Positions 33,674-42,272 are shown, counted from the stretch's first letter. The stretch is DNA of 64,000 nt from Curtobacterium guangdongense (GCF_049341845.1 NZ_JBMPIT010000001.1:434001-498000); one strand, 5' to 3'. The notes: generated from the letters alone by a model not told the origin. A program made the numbers and translations.

Positions 33674-33747
33674 ATCCAAGTGCATTGGAGTCCCGCTTGC
33701 CGGGGCTATCGAGGCCGGCTCTTCCAGGAGTCGGCCTCGACTTTTTT
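33674..33747 (+). ncRNA. Predicted small RNA between nrdE and nrdF
   Basis: Plus-strand promoter TTGTCC (33640-33645), 17-bp spacer, TAGCGT (33663-33668), then about 74 bases with no start codon in a usable frame, ending in a textbook terminator: TCGAGGCCG (33709-33717) / CGGCCTCGA (33732-33740), C, then TTTTTT (33742-33747). A CCAA/TTGG hairpin is possible near the 5' end. It runs opposite to the nrd genes. Promoter, length and terminator all fit an independent sRNA; not experimentally supported. Confidence 0.45.
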
Positions 33748-33750
33748 GTG

Positions 33751-33788
33751 CCTGGAGGCACGGTGCGGGCTGGCACCGCGCCTCCAGG
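33751..33788. repeat. Palindromic repeat of the GGAGGC-CGGTGC family
   Basis: CCTGGAGGC (33751-33759) pairs with GCCTCCAGG (33780-33788); after one mismatch six more pairs follow (CGGTGC/GGCACCG side). Core shared with repeats at 20314 and 60985. Lies 16 bp after the nrdE stop; could act as 3' stabilising structure. Confidence 0.6.
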
Positions 33789-33803
33789 AAAAGGGCGGAA
33801 GCC

Positions 33804-35957
33804 TTAGAGCATACAGCTCACGCAGCCCTCGACCTCGGTGCCCTCGAGCGCCAGCTGGCGGAGACGGATGTAGTAGATCGTCTTGATGCCCTTGCGCCAT
33901 GCGTAGATCTGCGCCTTGTTGATGTCACGCGTGGTGGCCGTGTCCTTGAAGAACAGCGTCAGGGACAGGCCCTGGTCCACGTGCTGCGTTGCCGCGGCGT
34001 ACGTGTCGATGATCTTCTCGGCACCGATCTCGTACGCGTCCTGGTAGTAGTCCAGGTTGTCGTTCGTCATGAACGGCGCCGGGTAGTAGACGCGACCGAG
34101 CTTGCCTTCCTTGCGGATCTCGATCTTCGACGCGATCGGGTGGATCGACGACGTCGAGTGGTTGATGTACGAGATCGAACCGGTCGGCGGGACGGCCTGC
34201 AGGTTCTGGTTGTAGATGCCGTGCTCCTGGATGGACGCCTTCAGCGCCTTCCAGTCGTCCTGCGTGGGGATCGCGATACCGGCGCCAGCGAACAGCGACT
34301 CGACGCGCGAGGTCGCGGGTGCCCAGACGGCGTCGGTGTACTTGTCGAAGAACTCACCCGACGCGTACTTCGAGTCGCGGAAACCGTCGAAGGTCTCCCC
34401 CGTCTCGATCGCGATGTTGTTCGAGGCGCGCAGGGCGTGGAACAGCACCGTGTAGAAGTAGATGTTCGTGAAGTCGATGCCCTCTTCGGAGCCGTAGTAC
34501 ACGCGCTCACGAGCGAGGTAGCCGTGCAGGTTCATCTGGCCGAGGCCGATGGCGTGCGACTTGTCGTTGCCGTCCTCGACACTGCGCACCGAGTTGATGT
34601 GCGACATCTGCGAGACCGAGGTCAGGCCGCGGATGGCGGTCTCGATGGTCTTGCCGAAGTCCGGCGAGTCCATCGTCAGCGCGATGTTCAACGAGCCGAG
34701 GTTGCAGGAGATGTCCTTGCCGATCTCCTTGTAGGAGAGGTCCTCGTTGAAGGTCGTCGGCGTGTTGACCTGCAGGATCTCCGAGCAGAGGTTGGACATG
34801 TTGATCCGGCCCTTGATCGGATTGGCCTTGTTCACCGTGTCCTCGAACACGATGTACGGGTAGCCCGACTCGAACTGGATCTCCGCGATGGTCTGGAAGA
34901 AGTCGCGCGCCTTGATCTTCGTCTTCTTGATGCGCGAGTCGTCGACCATTTCGCGGTACTTCTCGGAGATCGGGACGTCACCGAACGGGACGCCGTAGAC
35001 CTTCTCGACGTCGTACGGCGAGAAGAGGTACATGTCCTCGTTGTTCTTCGCGAGCTCGAACGTGATGTCCGGCACGACGACGCCGAGGGACAGCGTCTTG
35101 ATGCGGATCTTCTCGTCGGCGTTCTCGCGCTTGGTGTCGAGGAACCGCATGATGTCCGGGTGGTGCGCCGAGAGGTACACGGCACCGGCACCCTGGCGGG
35201 CACCGAGCTGGTTGGCGTACGAGAAGGAGTCTTCCAGCAGCTTCATCACGGGGATGATGCCGGAGGACTGGTTCTCGATCTGCTTGATCGGGGCGCCGGC
35301 CTCACGGATGTTGGAGAGCAGCAGGGCCACGCCGCCGCCGCGCTTCGAGAGCTGCAGCGAGGAGTTGATGCCGCGCGAGATCGACTCCATGTTGTCCTCG
35401 ATGCGGAGGAGGAAGCAGGAGACGAGCTCACCGCGCTGGGCCTTCGCGGTGTTGAGGAACGTCGGGGTCGCGGGCTGGAAGCGGCCGGCGATGATCTCCT
35501 CGACGAGGTCGATCGCGAGCTGCTCGTTGCCCTGTGCGAGGCCGAGGGCGGTCATCACGACGCGGTCCTCGAAGCGCTCGAGGTAGCGCTTGCCGTCGAA
35601 CGTCTTGAGCGTGTAGCTCGTGTAGTACTTGAACGCACCGAGGAAGGTCTGGAACCGGAACTTCTTCGAGTAGGCCAGGTCGTTGAGCTTCTGGATGAAG
35701 TCCAGCGAGTACTGGTCGATCGTCGCCTGCTCGTAGTACTCGTTCTCGACCAGGTAGTCCAGCCGCTCCTTCAGGTTGTGGAAGAAGACGGTGTTCTGGT
35801 TGACGTGCTGCAGGAAGAACTGCTTGGCGGCTTCCCGGTCCTTGTCGAACTGGATGTTGCCGTCCGCGTCGTAGAGGTTGAGCATCGCGTTGAGGGAGTG
35901 GTAGTCCATCCCCGTCGTCGGCGACGTCAGATCGACGTCTGCAACTGCTGCGTCCAA
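33804..35957 (-). CDS. nrdE: Class Ib ribonucleotide reductase alpha subunit
   Basis: 717 residues. LVSCFLLR (first active Cys), DISCNLGSLN (thiyl and redox Cys), GQMNLHGYL and the C-terminal EGCVSCML swinging-arm pair, plus PPTGSISYI, identify NrdE. It reduces NDPs with NrdF radical and NrdH electrons. Start TTG 35957 overlaps nrdI by 31 bp; the ATG at residue 17 of this frame would be an alternative. No N-terminal ATP cone, as expected for class Ib. Confidence 0.96.
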   Translation of the reverse strand: MDAAVADVDLTSPTTGMDYHSLNAMLNLYDADGNIQFDKDREAAKQFFLQHVNQNTVFFHNLKERLDYLVENEYYEQATIDQYSLDFIQKLNDLAYSKKFRFQTFLGAFKYYTSYTLKTFDGKRYLERFEDRVVMTALGLAQGNEQLAIDLVEEIIAGRFQPATPTFLNTAKAQRGELVSCFLLRIEDNMESISRGINSSLQLSKRGGGVALLLSNIREAGAPIKQIENQSSGIIPVMKLLEDSFSYANQLGARQGAGAVYLSAHHPDIMRFLDTKRENADEKIRIKTLSLGVVVPDITFELAKNNEDMYLFSPYDVEKVYGVPFGDVPISEKYREMVDDSRIKKTKIKARDFFQTIAEIQFESGYPYIVFEDTVNKANPIKGRINMSNLCSEILQVNTPTTFNEDLSYKEIGKDISCNLGSLNIALTMDSPDFGKTIETAIRGLTSVSQMSHINSVRSVEDGNDKSHAIGLGQMNLHGYLARERVYYGSEEGIDFTNIYFYTVLFHALRASNNIAIETGETFDGFRDSKYASGEFFDKYTDAVWAPATSRVESLFAGAGIAIPTQDDWKALKASIQEHGIYNQNLQAVPPTGSISYINHSTSSIHPIASKIEIRKEGKLGRVYYPAPFMTNDNLDYYQDAYEIGAEKIIDTYAAATQHVDQGLSLTLFFKDTATTRDINKAQIYAWRKGIKTIYYIRLRQLALEGTEVEGCVSCML

Positions 35958-36343
35958 AATGCATCCAATCCTGAGTTGACCGCCTGCACGTCGTCAGGCG
36001 TTCCGAAGAGTTCGAATCGATAGAGCACGGGGACGTGGCACTTCTGTGCGATGACGTCCCCTGCGAGGCCGTACGCCTCGCCGAAGTTCGTGTTGCCGCC
36101 GACGATGACTCCCCGGATCAGTGACCGGTTGCGTTCGTCGTTGAGGAACTTGATGACCTGCTTGGGGACCGCCCCGTCGCCGTTGCCGCCCCCGTAGGTG
36201 GGCAGCACGAGGACGTACGGTTCGTCCACGTGGAGGAACGGTTCGCTCGGGTAGAGCGGGATCCGGTCAGCATCGCGACCGAGCTTCTCGATGAAGCGTG
36301 CGGTGTACCCGGACACGCTCGAAAAGTAGACGAGTCGGCTCAT
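35927..36343 (-). CDS. nrdI: NrdI flavodoxin
   Basis: 138 residues. LVYFSSVSGYTARFIEKLG is the FMN phosphate loop; LPTYGGGNGDGAVP and GGNTNFGEAYGLAGD surround the isoalloxazine. Supplies the oxidant for NrdF cofactor assembly. Overlaps nrdE, hence coupled. Confidence 0.95.
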   Translation of the reverse strand: MSRLVYFSSVSGYTARFIEKLGRDADRIPLYPSEPFLHVDEPYVLVLPTYGGGNGDGAVPKQVIKFLNDERNRSLIRGVIVGGNTNFGEAYGLAGDVIAQKCHVPVLYRFELFGTPDDVQAVNSGLDAFWTQQLQTSI

Positions 36344-36445
36344 GGTGCGCTCCTCTTGGAGAAGGTGCGTAACTGACGGACCGGAGGGTGTCTGCGGGTG
36401 GTGATCCGAGCCTCCTGAGCGGACTCGGATCGACCATCCGGCGGA

Positions 36446-36679
36446 CTACGCCAGTTCGGCGCTGAGGGTCGCGATCTTGTCGGGGCGGAAGCCCGACCAG
36501 TGGTCGTCGTCGGTGACGACGACGGGGGCCTGCAGGTAGCCGAGGCTCTTGACGTGCTCGAGCGCTGCTTCGTCCGTCGAGACGTCGTGCACTTCGTACT
36601 GGATGCCCTTGTTGTCGAGGGCCCGGTACGTCGCGGTGCACTGGACGCAGGACGGCTTGGTGTAGACGGTGACGGCCAT
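36446..36679 (-). CDS. nrdH: NrdH glutaredoxin-like redoxin
   Basis: 77 residues. VYTKPSCVQCTATYRALDNKGI with the CVQC dithiol, then GYLQAPVVVTDDDHWSGFRPDKI, the NrdH signature. Electron donor for NrdE. GGGGAGAT precedes the ATG. First gene of the operon. Confidence 0.95.
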   Translation of the reverse strand: MAVTVYTKPSCVQCTATYRALDNKGIQYEVHDVSTDEAALEHVKSLGYLQAPVVVTDDDHWSGFRPDKIATLSAELA

Positions 36680-36777
36680 GATCTCCCCTGGTTCTTGCTG
36701 GGTGGTTTCGTGCTGTGGAGGTGGTGCTGATGCCTGTGCGCAGACGTGTCCGGGAAGGGGCCGCTGCGATGGACTCC

Positions 36778-36793
36778 ACACTACATCTAGTGG
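36778..36793. promoter_or_regulatory. NrdR box
   Basis: ACACTACATCTAGTGG matches the 16-bp NrdR consensus (acaCwAtATaTwGtgt) in 12 or more positions, 99 bp upstream of nrdH. NrdR with dATP represses ribonucleotide reductase operons. A second box at the usual helical spacing was not found. Confidence 0.7.
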
Positions 36794-36838
36794 CCGACCA
36801 CGGCACCGACCACAAGAGGAAGTGTTACAGCCGTGTAG

Positions 36839-36959
36839 TTCTCCACAACGCCCTCCACAGTCTGTGGATTCCCGCGAGCCCCGTGATTCCGCCAGTCTGC
36901 GGCCGACCACCGACATTTCCCCACACCGGTGGACAGCCTCGATCCACATGTGTGGAATG
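36839..36959. promoter_or_regulatory. Cluster of DnaA-box-like sites
   Basis: Six TCCACA/CCCACA cores in 120 bp on both strands: 36839-36847 (TTCTCCACA, one mismatch to TTATCCACA), 36851-36859, 36863-36871 (TGTGGATTC), 36917-36925 (TTCCCCACA), 36940-36948 (CGATCCACA) and 36951-36959 (TGTGGAATG). The last two form TCCACA-TG-TGTGGA. Between nrdH and a divergent MFS gene; no dnaA or dnaN nearby, so not an obvious oriC. Confidence 0.5.
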
Positions 36960-37068
36960 AGCGCATCGGCGTGTCGCCGTCGGACCGGATCGGGGTCGCG
37001 GCCGACGCCTCCCCCACACGGGTGACACACGCCCCACGGACCTCCCGTCCGGTCCGTACACTCGACCC

Positions 37069-38274
37069 GTGAGCGCGTACGGCAACCTGCTGAAGACCCC
37101 CGGTGTCGGCCGAGTGATCGCGGCGCAGCTCACGGCGAGGTTCCCGTTCGGGATGCTCTCGCTCGCCTACCTGCTGCACGTCGAGCACGTGTTCCACTCG
37201 TACGGATCCGCCGGTCTCGTGCTCGCGACGACGAGCGTCGGGCAGGCCATCGCCGGCCCACTCACCAGCCGGTGGATGGGCAGCTGGGGCATGCGCCCCG
37301 TCCTCATCCTCACGAGCCTGGTCGCGCTCGCCAGCATGGGCGTCATCGCGTTCGTGCTGATGCCCCTGTGGGCCTACGTCGTGATCGGCTTCATCGGCGG
37401 CCTGGCGGTCCCACCCGTGCAGCCGGCCGTCCGCACCATCTACCCGAAGATGGTCACGTCCACGCAGCTCACACCCCTCTTCTCCCTCGACGCGAGTGCG
37501 CAGGAGCTCATCTGGGTCGCCGGTCCGGTCATCACCACGTTCGTCGCGACGCAGATCGGCACGGTCGAGGCGATCGTCCTCGCGATGGTGTTCCTCGTCG
37601 TCGGCGGCGTGTGGTTCATCGCCTCCCCCGAGCTCGGTCGCGTCCGCATCCCCCGCTCGAAGCGCGCGTTCGGCGTGGTCCTCAAGCGCCCGTCGGTCGT
37701 GGTCGCCACCCTGACCGGCATGCTCCTCATCGGTGCGTGCGCCGCGGTCGAGGCCGGCGTCACCAGCGCGTTCGGCGAGGGCAGCCCGAACGCCGGCATC
37801 GTGCTGGCGATCTTCGCGATCGGTTCCCTGGTCGGCGGGCTGGCGTTCGGCCACCGTCCGATCTCGCCGAACACGCTGTGGACCCGCATGCTCATCGTCT
37901 TCATCGGCCTGGGACTCGCCACGTTCGGCACCGGGTTCTGGTGGCTGTCGTTCGCACTCCTCATCGCGGGCGGTGGGATCGCGCCGGCGCTCGCGGTGAT
38001 GTTCGGGTCGGTGTCGGCGACGGTGAAGTTCTCGGACACGGCAGAGGCGTACGGCTGGATGGGGACGGGGCAGCTCATCGGCGCTGCGCTCGGTTCCGCT
38101 GTGGCCGGGTTCCTCATCGACCTGCACGGCGCGACGGGCGGCATGCTCGTCGGGGCGGCTGCGGCCTTCGTGGGCGTGCTGCTGCCGCTGTTCGCGAAGC
38201 GGTGGCTCCCCGACCTGCGTGGTCGCGACGCGAGCCCCATCCCCGACACCGAGCCGGTGAACATCCCGACGTAG
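37069..38274 (+). CDS. MFS transporter
   Basis: 401 residues, twelve hydrophobic segments. The first cytosolic loop (GPLTSRWMGSWGMRPVLI) is a degenerate MFS motif A; overall layout matches the actinobacterial drug-efflux-like MFS group. GTG 37069 is six bases after TACACT (37057-37062); an inverted repeat ACGGACC/GGTCCGT (37036-37042, 37051-37057) abuts the -10 and may be an operator. Substrate unknown. Confidence 0.87.
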   Translation: MSAYGNLLKTPGVGRVIAAQLTARFPFGMLSLAYLLHVEHVFHSYGSAGLVLATTSVGQAIAGPLTSRWMGSWGMRPVLILTSLVALASMGVIAFVLMPLWAYVVIGFIGGLAVPPVQPAVRTIYPKMVTSTQLTPLFSLDASAQELIWVAGPVITTFVATQIGTVEAIVLAMVFLVVGGVWFIASPELGRVRIPRSKRAFGVVLKRPSVVVATLTGMLLIGACAAVEAGVTSAFGEGSPNAGIVLAIFAIGSLVGGLAFGHRPISPNTLWTRMLIVFIGLGLATFGTGFWWLSFALLIAGGGIAPALAVMFGSVSATVKFSDTAEAYGWMGTGQLIGAALGSAVAGFLIDLHGATGGMLVGAAAAFVGVLLPLFAKRWLPDLRGRDASPIPDTEPVNIPT

Positions 38275-38344
38275 GGGCGGTGCCCGCTGCCCTGTCCCGC
38301 TCCGTCTCGTCCCCGGCCGCGTCCCCGTCCCCGTCGGTGGGCCG

Positions 38345-38436
38345 TTTCGCGCGTAGGAAGCGGAATCGCGCGTAGTCGGTCGGAACTTCCGCCCTCCTAC
38401 GCGCGATTCGACCTCCTATCGCGGGCGTTGTGGGTC
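38345..38436. repeat. Dispersed intergenic palindromic repeat, copy 1
   Basis: Contains CGCGCGTAGGAAG, then the inverted pair GAATCGCGCGTA (38363-38374) / TACGCGCGATTC (38398-38409) with a 23-bp spacer, and ends CGTTGTGGGTC (38426-38436). The copy at 56519-56609 keeps all these blocks with identical spacing. Fills most of the 38275-38533 gap. Confidence 0.85.
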
Positions 38437-38533
38437 GGAACGTGCGTCCTCCACAGCGACGCGCGCCGGCCCGGCTCTCCACGAACGGACTGGAGGCTCG
38501 GCTCAGCCCCGCCTCGACCGGCAGGATGGACGC

Positions 38534-39352
38534 ATGGTCACCTCCATCCCCCTCCGCGACGGTCGCTCCGTCCCCGCCATCGGGTTCGGCGTGTACAAGG
38601 TCGACGACGCCGAAGCCGAGACCGCGGTCGGAACCGCACTCGACAGTGGATACCGCCACGTCGACACCGCCGAGATGTACGGCAACGAGACGGGCGTCGG
38701 GAAGGCGATCCGGGCCTCCCGGCTGGACCGTGACGACGTCTTCGTGACCACCAAGGTGTGGAACAGCAACCAGGGGCGTGACGCGACCCTGCGCGCGTTC
38801 GACGCCAGCCTCGACCGGCTCGGGCTCGACACGGTGGACCTGTACCTGATCCACTGGCCGGCCGCGGCGAACGACCGCTACGTCGAGACGTGGCGCACCC
38901 TCGTCGAGCTGTGTGAGTCCGGGCGGGCGCGCAGCGTCGGTGTCTCGAACTTCCAGGTGCCGCACCTGGAGCGGATCATCGCGGAGACCGGTGAGGTCCC
39001 CGCGGTGAACCAGGTCGAGCGACACCCGTGGCTGCCGCAGCGGGAGCTCATCGCGTTCCACGAGCAGCACGACATCGTGACGGAAGCCTGGTCGCCGCTC
39101 GGTCGCGGGCGCCTCATGGACGAACCGGTGCTGGCGGGGATCGCGTCGGCGCACGGGGTGAGCGTGGCACAGGTCCTCGTGCGGTGGAACGTGCAGCAGG
39201 GCGTCGTGGTGCTGCCGAAGTCGGTCACGCCGTCGCGGATCGCGTCGAACATCGACGTGGACGGCTTCGTGCTGTCAGACGAGGAGCTCGCGGCGATCGC
39301 CGGGTTGGAAACGGGCGAGCGGACGGGGTCGCACCCCGACTCGGTGTCCTAG
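38534..39352 (+). CDS. Aldo/keto reductase
   Basis: 272 residues. GFGVYKVDDAE; GYRHVDTAEMYGNE (catalytic Asp and Tyr); VWNSNQGRD preceded by TTK (Lys); LIHWP (His); VGVSNFQVPHLE; LPKSVTPSRI (NADPH). Belongs to the 2,5-diketo-D-gluconate reductase-like AKR5 group; reduces carbonyls with NADPH. CAGGAT six bases before the ATG is a weak -10, consistent with a leaderless message. Confidence 0.94.
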   Translation: MVTSIPLRDGRSVPAIGFGVYKVDDAEAETAVGTALDSGYRHVDTAEMYGNETGVGKAIRASRLDRDDVFVTTKVWNSNQGRDATLRAFDASLDRLGLDTVDLYLIHWPAAANDRYVETWRTLVELCESGRARSVGVSNFQVPHLERIIAETGEVPAVNQVERHPWLPQRELIAFHEQHDIVTEAWSPLGRGRLMDEPVLAGIASAHGVSVAQVLVRWNVQQGVVVLPKSVTPSRIASNIDVDGFVLSDEELAAIAGLETGERTGSHPDSVS

Positions 39353-39570
39353 CCGCGGCGGTCGTCCTCGGACTGCCACGGCAGGTGCAGGTCCTCCGGG
39401 GCCGGCTCGACGTCGCCGGCGTCGTCCGCACCGCCGGTGCCCGGTGCCGCGGTGACCTTCGAGGGGTCGATGCCGTCCGCACGCAGGTCGTCGTCGTCGC
39501 GCTGCAGGTGCTGCGACGCCTCGGTCTCGCGCTCACTCGACGGGCTGTACGCGGTGTCGTCGTTGCTCAT
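39349..39570 (-). CDS. Small acidic hypothetical protein
   Basis: 73 residues, Asp/Glu/Ser-rich and probably disordered; no family. TACCGT lies seven bases before the ATG. Convergent with the aldo/keto reductase, the stops overlapping by four bases. Confidence 0.6.
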   Translation of the reverse strand: MSNDDTAYSPSSERETEASQHLQRDDDDLRADGIDPSKVTAAPGTGGADDAGDVEPAPEDLHLPWQSEDDRRG

Positions 39571-39616
39571 GTCCGTGACGGTAGCCCGCGGTACCTGGCG
39601 GGCTCCTCGGCCGATG

Positions 39617-39838
39617 TCAGCGCTCTGGCAGCATGCCGGAGAACGCCAAGACGGCGATGACCGTCCCGATGACGGCGAGGAAGATCCCGATGACCCGCAC
39701 GAACCGCGGGGTGATCGGTCGGCCGTTCATGAACTCGTCGCCGCCGATGGACTGCGCCCAACGGTTGAACACCGCGATCGTGATGCCCCAGAGCGCGACC
39801 ACCACCGCCCCGATGCCGAACCAGATCCCCGGGGTCAC
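39617..39838 (-). CDS. Small two-helix membrane protein
   Basis: 73 residues from GTG 39838, helices near the N-terminus (IWFGIGAVVVALWGITIAVF) and C-terminus (VIGIFLAVIGTVIAVLAF). Overlaps the upstream membrane protein stop (GTGA), so it is a coupled pair, perhaps a heteromeric membrane unit. Function unknown. Confidence 0.65.
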   Translation of the reverse strand: MTPGIWFGIGAVVVALWGITIAVFNRWAQSIGGDEFMNGRPITPRFVRVIGIFLAVIGTVIAVLAFSGMLPER

Positions 39839-40071
39839 CGACCGCGCCTCCTGGCGAGCTGCTGCCGCAGGTTCCGGATGAACACGACCTCCAGGGTGAC
39901 CGCGATCGCCGTGAGGAACACCGCGAACGCGATGTGTGCGAGGTCGTGACCTTGCGTCAACGTGATCACGGGGAGTGCGACCACCAGACCGGCGCACACG
40001 ACGACGTTGAACCACGCTCCGATGACTCCTCCGGGAGTCCGACCGGTGCGTTCCATCCATGGGATCGGCAT
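39835..40071 (-). CDS. Small membrane protein paired with the preceding gene
   Basis: 78 residues: two hydrophobic segments and a basic end (LRQQLARRRGR). ATG 40071 follows TACGGT by seven bases. Divergent from rnhA. No recognised family. Confidence 0.65.
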   Translation of the reverse strand: MPIPWMERTGRTPGGVIGAWFNVVVCAGLVVALPVITLTQGHDLAHIAFAVFLTAIAVTLEVVFIRNLRQQLARRRGR

Positions 40072-40156
40072 GCAGTGCACCGTACCCAGGGGTGCTGGCG
40101 GTTCCCGGCGTTCCGTTACGGTTGACCTCGAACTCGCCCCACCCAGGAGGTACCTC

Positions 40157-40678
40157 GTGACGATCGTCGCTGCCGCAGACGGCTCCGCCCTCGGCAACCC
40201 CGGCCCGGCGGGCTGGGCCTGGTACGTCGACGACGACCGGTGGGCCGCCGGTGGCTGGCCGAAGGCCACGAACAACATCGGTGAGCTCACCGCCGTGCTG
40301 CAGCTCCTCCGTGCCACGAAGGACTCCGGCGAGCCGCTGCACATCCTCTGCGACAGCCAGTACGCCATCAAGGCCTGCACGGAATGGCTCGCAGGGTGGA
40401 AGCGGAAGGGCTGGCGGAAGGCCGACGGCAAGCCCGTGATGAACGTGGAGATCATCAAGGAGCTCGACGAGGAACTCCAGGGCCGCAAGGTCACCTTCGA
40501 GTGGGTGCGCGGCCACGTCGGCCACGAGATGAACGAGGCCGCCGACGTCCGTGCTCGTGGCGCAGCGACCGCCTACCAGAACCACACCGAGGTCCCGCAC
40601 GGCCCGGGGTGGCCCGGCGTCGAGGTCAGCGAGCCTGCTCCGCTGCCCGAGGCGACCCCGCCGGCGACCCTGTTCTGA
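40157..40678 (+). CDS. rnhA: Ribonuclease HI
   Basis: 173 residues. DGSALGNPGPAGWAW (Asp), NNIGELTAV (Glu), CDSQYAI (Asp), VRGHVGHEMNEAADVRA (His, Asp): the DEDD active site is complete. Cleaves RNA in RNA-DNA hybrids. The C-terminal 35 residues are a Pro-rich extension. AGGAGG lies six bases before GTG. Confidence 0.95.
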   Translation: MTIVAAADGSALGNPGPAGWAWYVDDDRWAAGGWPKATNNIGELTAVLQLLRATKDSGEPLHILCDSQYAIKACTEWLAGWKRKGWRKADGKPVMNVEIIKELDEELQGRKVTFEWVRGHVGHEMNEAADVRARGAATAYQNHTEVPHGPGWPGVEVSEPAPLPEATPPATLF

Positions 40679-40727
40679 TCACGCCTTCGTCTATATACTC
40701 GCTTATACAAACGGCGAGGAGCTCATC

Positions 40728-40928
40728 ATGGCAGTCACCACGATCGATCTGGACCAACGCCTGCTCGATGACGCCAAACAGCTGACCGGCGCTCGCTCCA
40801 ACCGAGAAGTCGTCCAGCGTGCACTCGAGACGCTCATCGCGGTCCGTCGTCAGCCTGCAGCAGTCGAGCGCATCATCGCCCGGGACTTCGCGGAAGACCC
40901 CACCGCGGCGGACGAACTCCACCCCTGA
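40728..40928 (+). CDS. vapB: VapB family antitoxin
   Basis: 66 residues. TTIDLDQRLLDDAKQLTGARSNREVVQRALETLIAV is a ribbon-helix-helix DNA-binding domain; the C-terminal ARDFAEDPTAADELHP would neutralise the toxin. Promoter region 40692-40710 has two TATAC copies 10 bp apart. The ATG of vapC overlaps its stop (TGATG). Confidence 0.9.
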   Translation: MAVTTIDLDQRLLDDAKQLTGARSNREVVQRALETLIAVRRQPAAVERIIARDFAEDPTAADELHP

Positions 40929-41335
40929 TGGCGACCTACATCGTCGACAACTCCGTCTGGTGGAAAGCGGGACGCTCGCCGGTCATCGCCGAGCGGCTCC
41001 GCGCGATCGCGACCCAGGACCTGATCGTGACCTGCCCGCCGCAGGTCTTGGAGTACTGCCACTCGGCGAGATCGAGCGCGGATCACGGCGACCACTGCGC
41101 CGACATGGACGCCTTCCTCGAAGCATCGATCCACCCCGACGTCGACGACGTGACCGCCATCCAGAGCGCACTCTGGAGCAACGGATTCGTGCGGGGCGCT
41201 GGCCCGGTCGACGTGCACATCGCGGCGTATGCGGTCTGCAACGGGGCAACTGTCCTGAGCGCTGATCGTGACTACGAGCACATCGCAGCGAGCGTGGAAG
41301 GGTTCCGGCACGAGTACCTCGCCGAGCAGGACTGA
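40928..41335 (+). CDS. vapC: VapC PIN-domain toxin
   Basis: 135 residues. IVDNSVWW (Asp7), an acidic residue near EYCHS, GPVDVHIAAYA and LSADRDYEHI give the four acidic residues of a PIN nuclease. Mg-dependent RNase, typically targeting tRNA or rRNA; target not predictable. Confidence 0.92.
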   Translation: MATYIVDNSVWWKAGRSPVIAERLRAIATQDLIVTCPPQVLEYCHSARSSADHGDHCADMDAFLEASIHPDVDDVTAIQSALWSNGFVRGAGPVDVHIAAYAVCNGATVLSADRDYEHIAASVEGFRHEYLAEQD

Positions 41336-42169
41336 TCAGGACCCGACGACCGCCTGGGCAGCAGCAGCGAGGAGCGCCAGCTTGTCGGCATCGGTGCTGC
41401 CCGCTTCGGCGTGGTAGACCGCTACGGTGAGGTTCTGCGCCTCGGCGGGCACGAGCTTCTCCCGGTGCAGGCTGATCTCGCCGACGACCGGGTGGTCGAA
41501 CCGCATCAGCGCGCCACGGCGCCCGCCGATGTCGTGCCGTCCCCAGAGCCGCTGGAACCGAGGACTCGCGATCGACAGCTGCCCGACGAGCTCGACACAC
41601 CGTGGATCGTCGATCGAGTTCCCGACGGACTGGCGGAACGACGCCACGAGTCCCTCGGTCGCAGCCTCCCAGTCGACGAACAGTGCCCGTTCCTCCGCGT
41701 CGAGGAAGACGTCGCGGAGCCGGTTCGCCCCGACGACGAGGCGTGGTGACAACGCAGTGGCGAGCGGGTTCGCGGCGAGCACATCGAGGTAGCGGCCCTC
41801 GATGAACGCGGGGCTGCCGAGGCCGTCGACGAACGATCGGAGGCTCGCCGGCACCACTTCCCGCGCCGCGCGACGACGCGCAGTCCTGGGCTGCGAGACG
41901 ACGAGTCCCAGCAGGTACGCGGTGGTCTCGTCGTCGAGCTGCAAGACCCGGGCGATCGCCTCGAGCACCTGCGCCGACGGGTTCCGGTAGCGACCCTGCT
42001 CGAGCCGGAGGTAGTACTCACTGCTGATCCCCGACAGCATCGCGACCTCTTCGCGACGGAGCCCCGGGACTCGGCGCACCCCGGTCACCGGGATGCCGGC
42101 CTGCTCAGGGGACACGAGCTCGCGCCGGGCGCGCAGGAACGCGCCGAGGGGGTTGGTCGCGTCGGTCAT
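41336..42169 (-). CDS. XRE-family HTH regulator with MmyB-like sensor domain
   Basis: 277 residues. LGAFLRARRELVSPEQAG, RRVPGLRREEVAMLSGISSEYYLRLEQGR is the characteristic HTH start, followed by the MmyB-like ligand domain (PAFIEGRYLDVLAANPLATAL; LWGRHDIGGRRGALMRFDHPVVGEISL). Usually an autoregulated repressor of a divergent oxidoreductase, here the NAD(P)-dependent reductase at 42273. Confidence 0.93.
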   Translation of the reverse strand: MTDATNPLGAFLRARRELVSPEQAGIPVTGVRRVPGLRREEVAMLSGISSEYYLRLEQGRYRNPSAQVLEAIARVLQLDDETTAYLLGLVVSQPRTARRRAAREVVPASLRSFVDGLGSPAFIEGRYLDVLAANPLATALSPRLVVGANRLRDVFLDAEERALFVDWEAATEGLVASFRQSVGNSIDDPRCVELVGQLSIASPRFQRLWGRHDIGGRRGALMRFDHPVVGEISLHREKLVPAEAQNLTVAVYHAEAGSTDADKLALLAAAAQAVVGS

Positions 42170-42203
42170 GGCTCCCACGCTAGGCCGGATGCCGTCGTCA
42201 CTG

Positions 42204-42224
42204 CCTGGTCGCCCCGCTACCAGG
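42204..42224. promoter_or_regulatory. Candidate operator between XRE regulator and reductase
   Basis: CCTGGT (42204-42209) and ACCAGG (42219-42224), 9-bp spacer, in the 103-bp divergent gap. Confidence 0.45.
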
Positions 42225-42272
42225 AGCGGAGCGGTCTGGAACGCCCGACGGTGCCGCGCGAAGGTGGCACAC

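Noticed and set aside
33981..36023. 680-codon plus-strand open frame opposite nrdE
   Set aside because: It is the high-GC antisense shadow of nrdE, with Arg/Val/Asp-heavy composition and no family match.
36839..36959. Chromosomal origin of replication
   Set aside because: DnaA-like sites are degenerate and no dnaA, dnaN, rpmH or AT-rich unwinding region is nearby.
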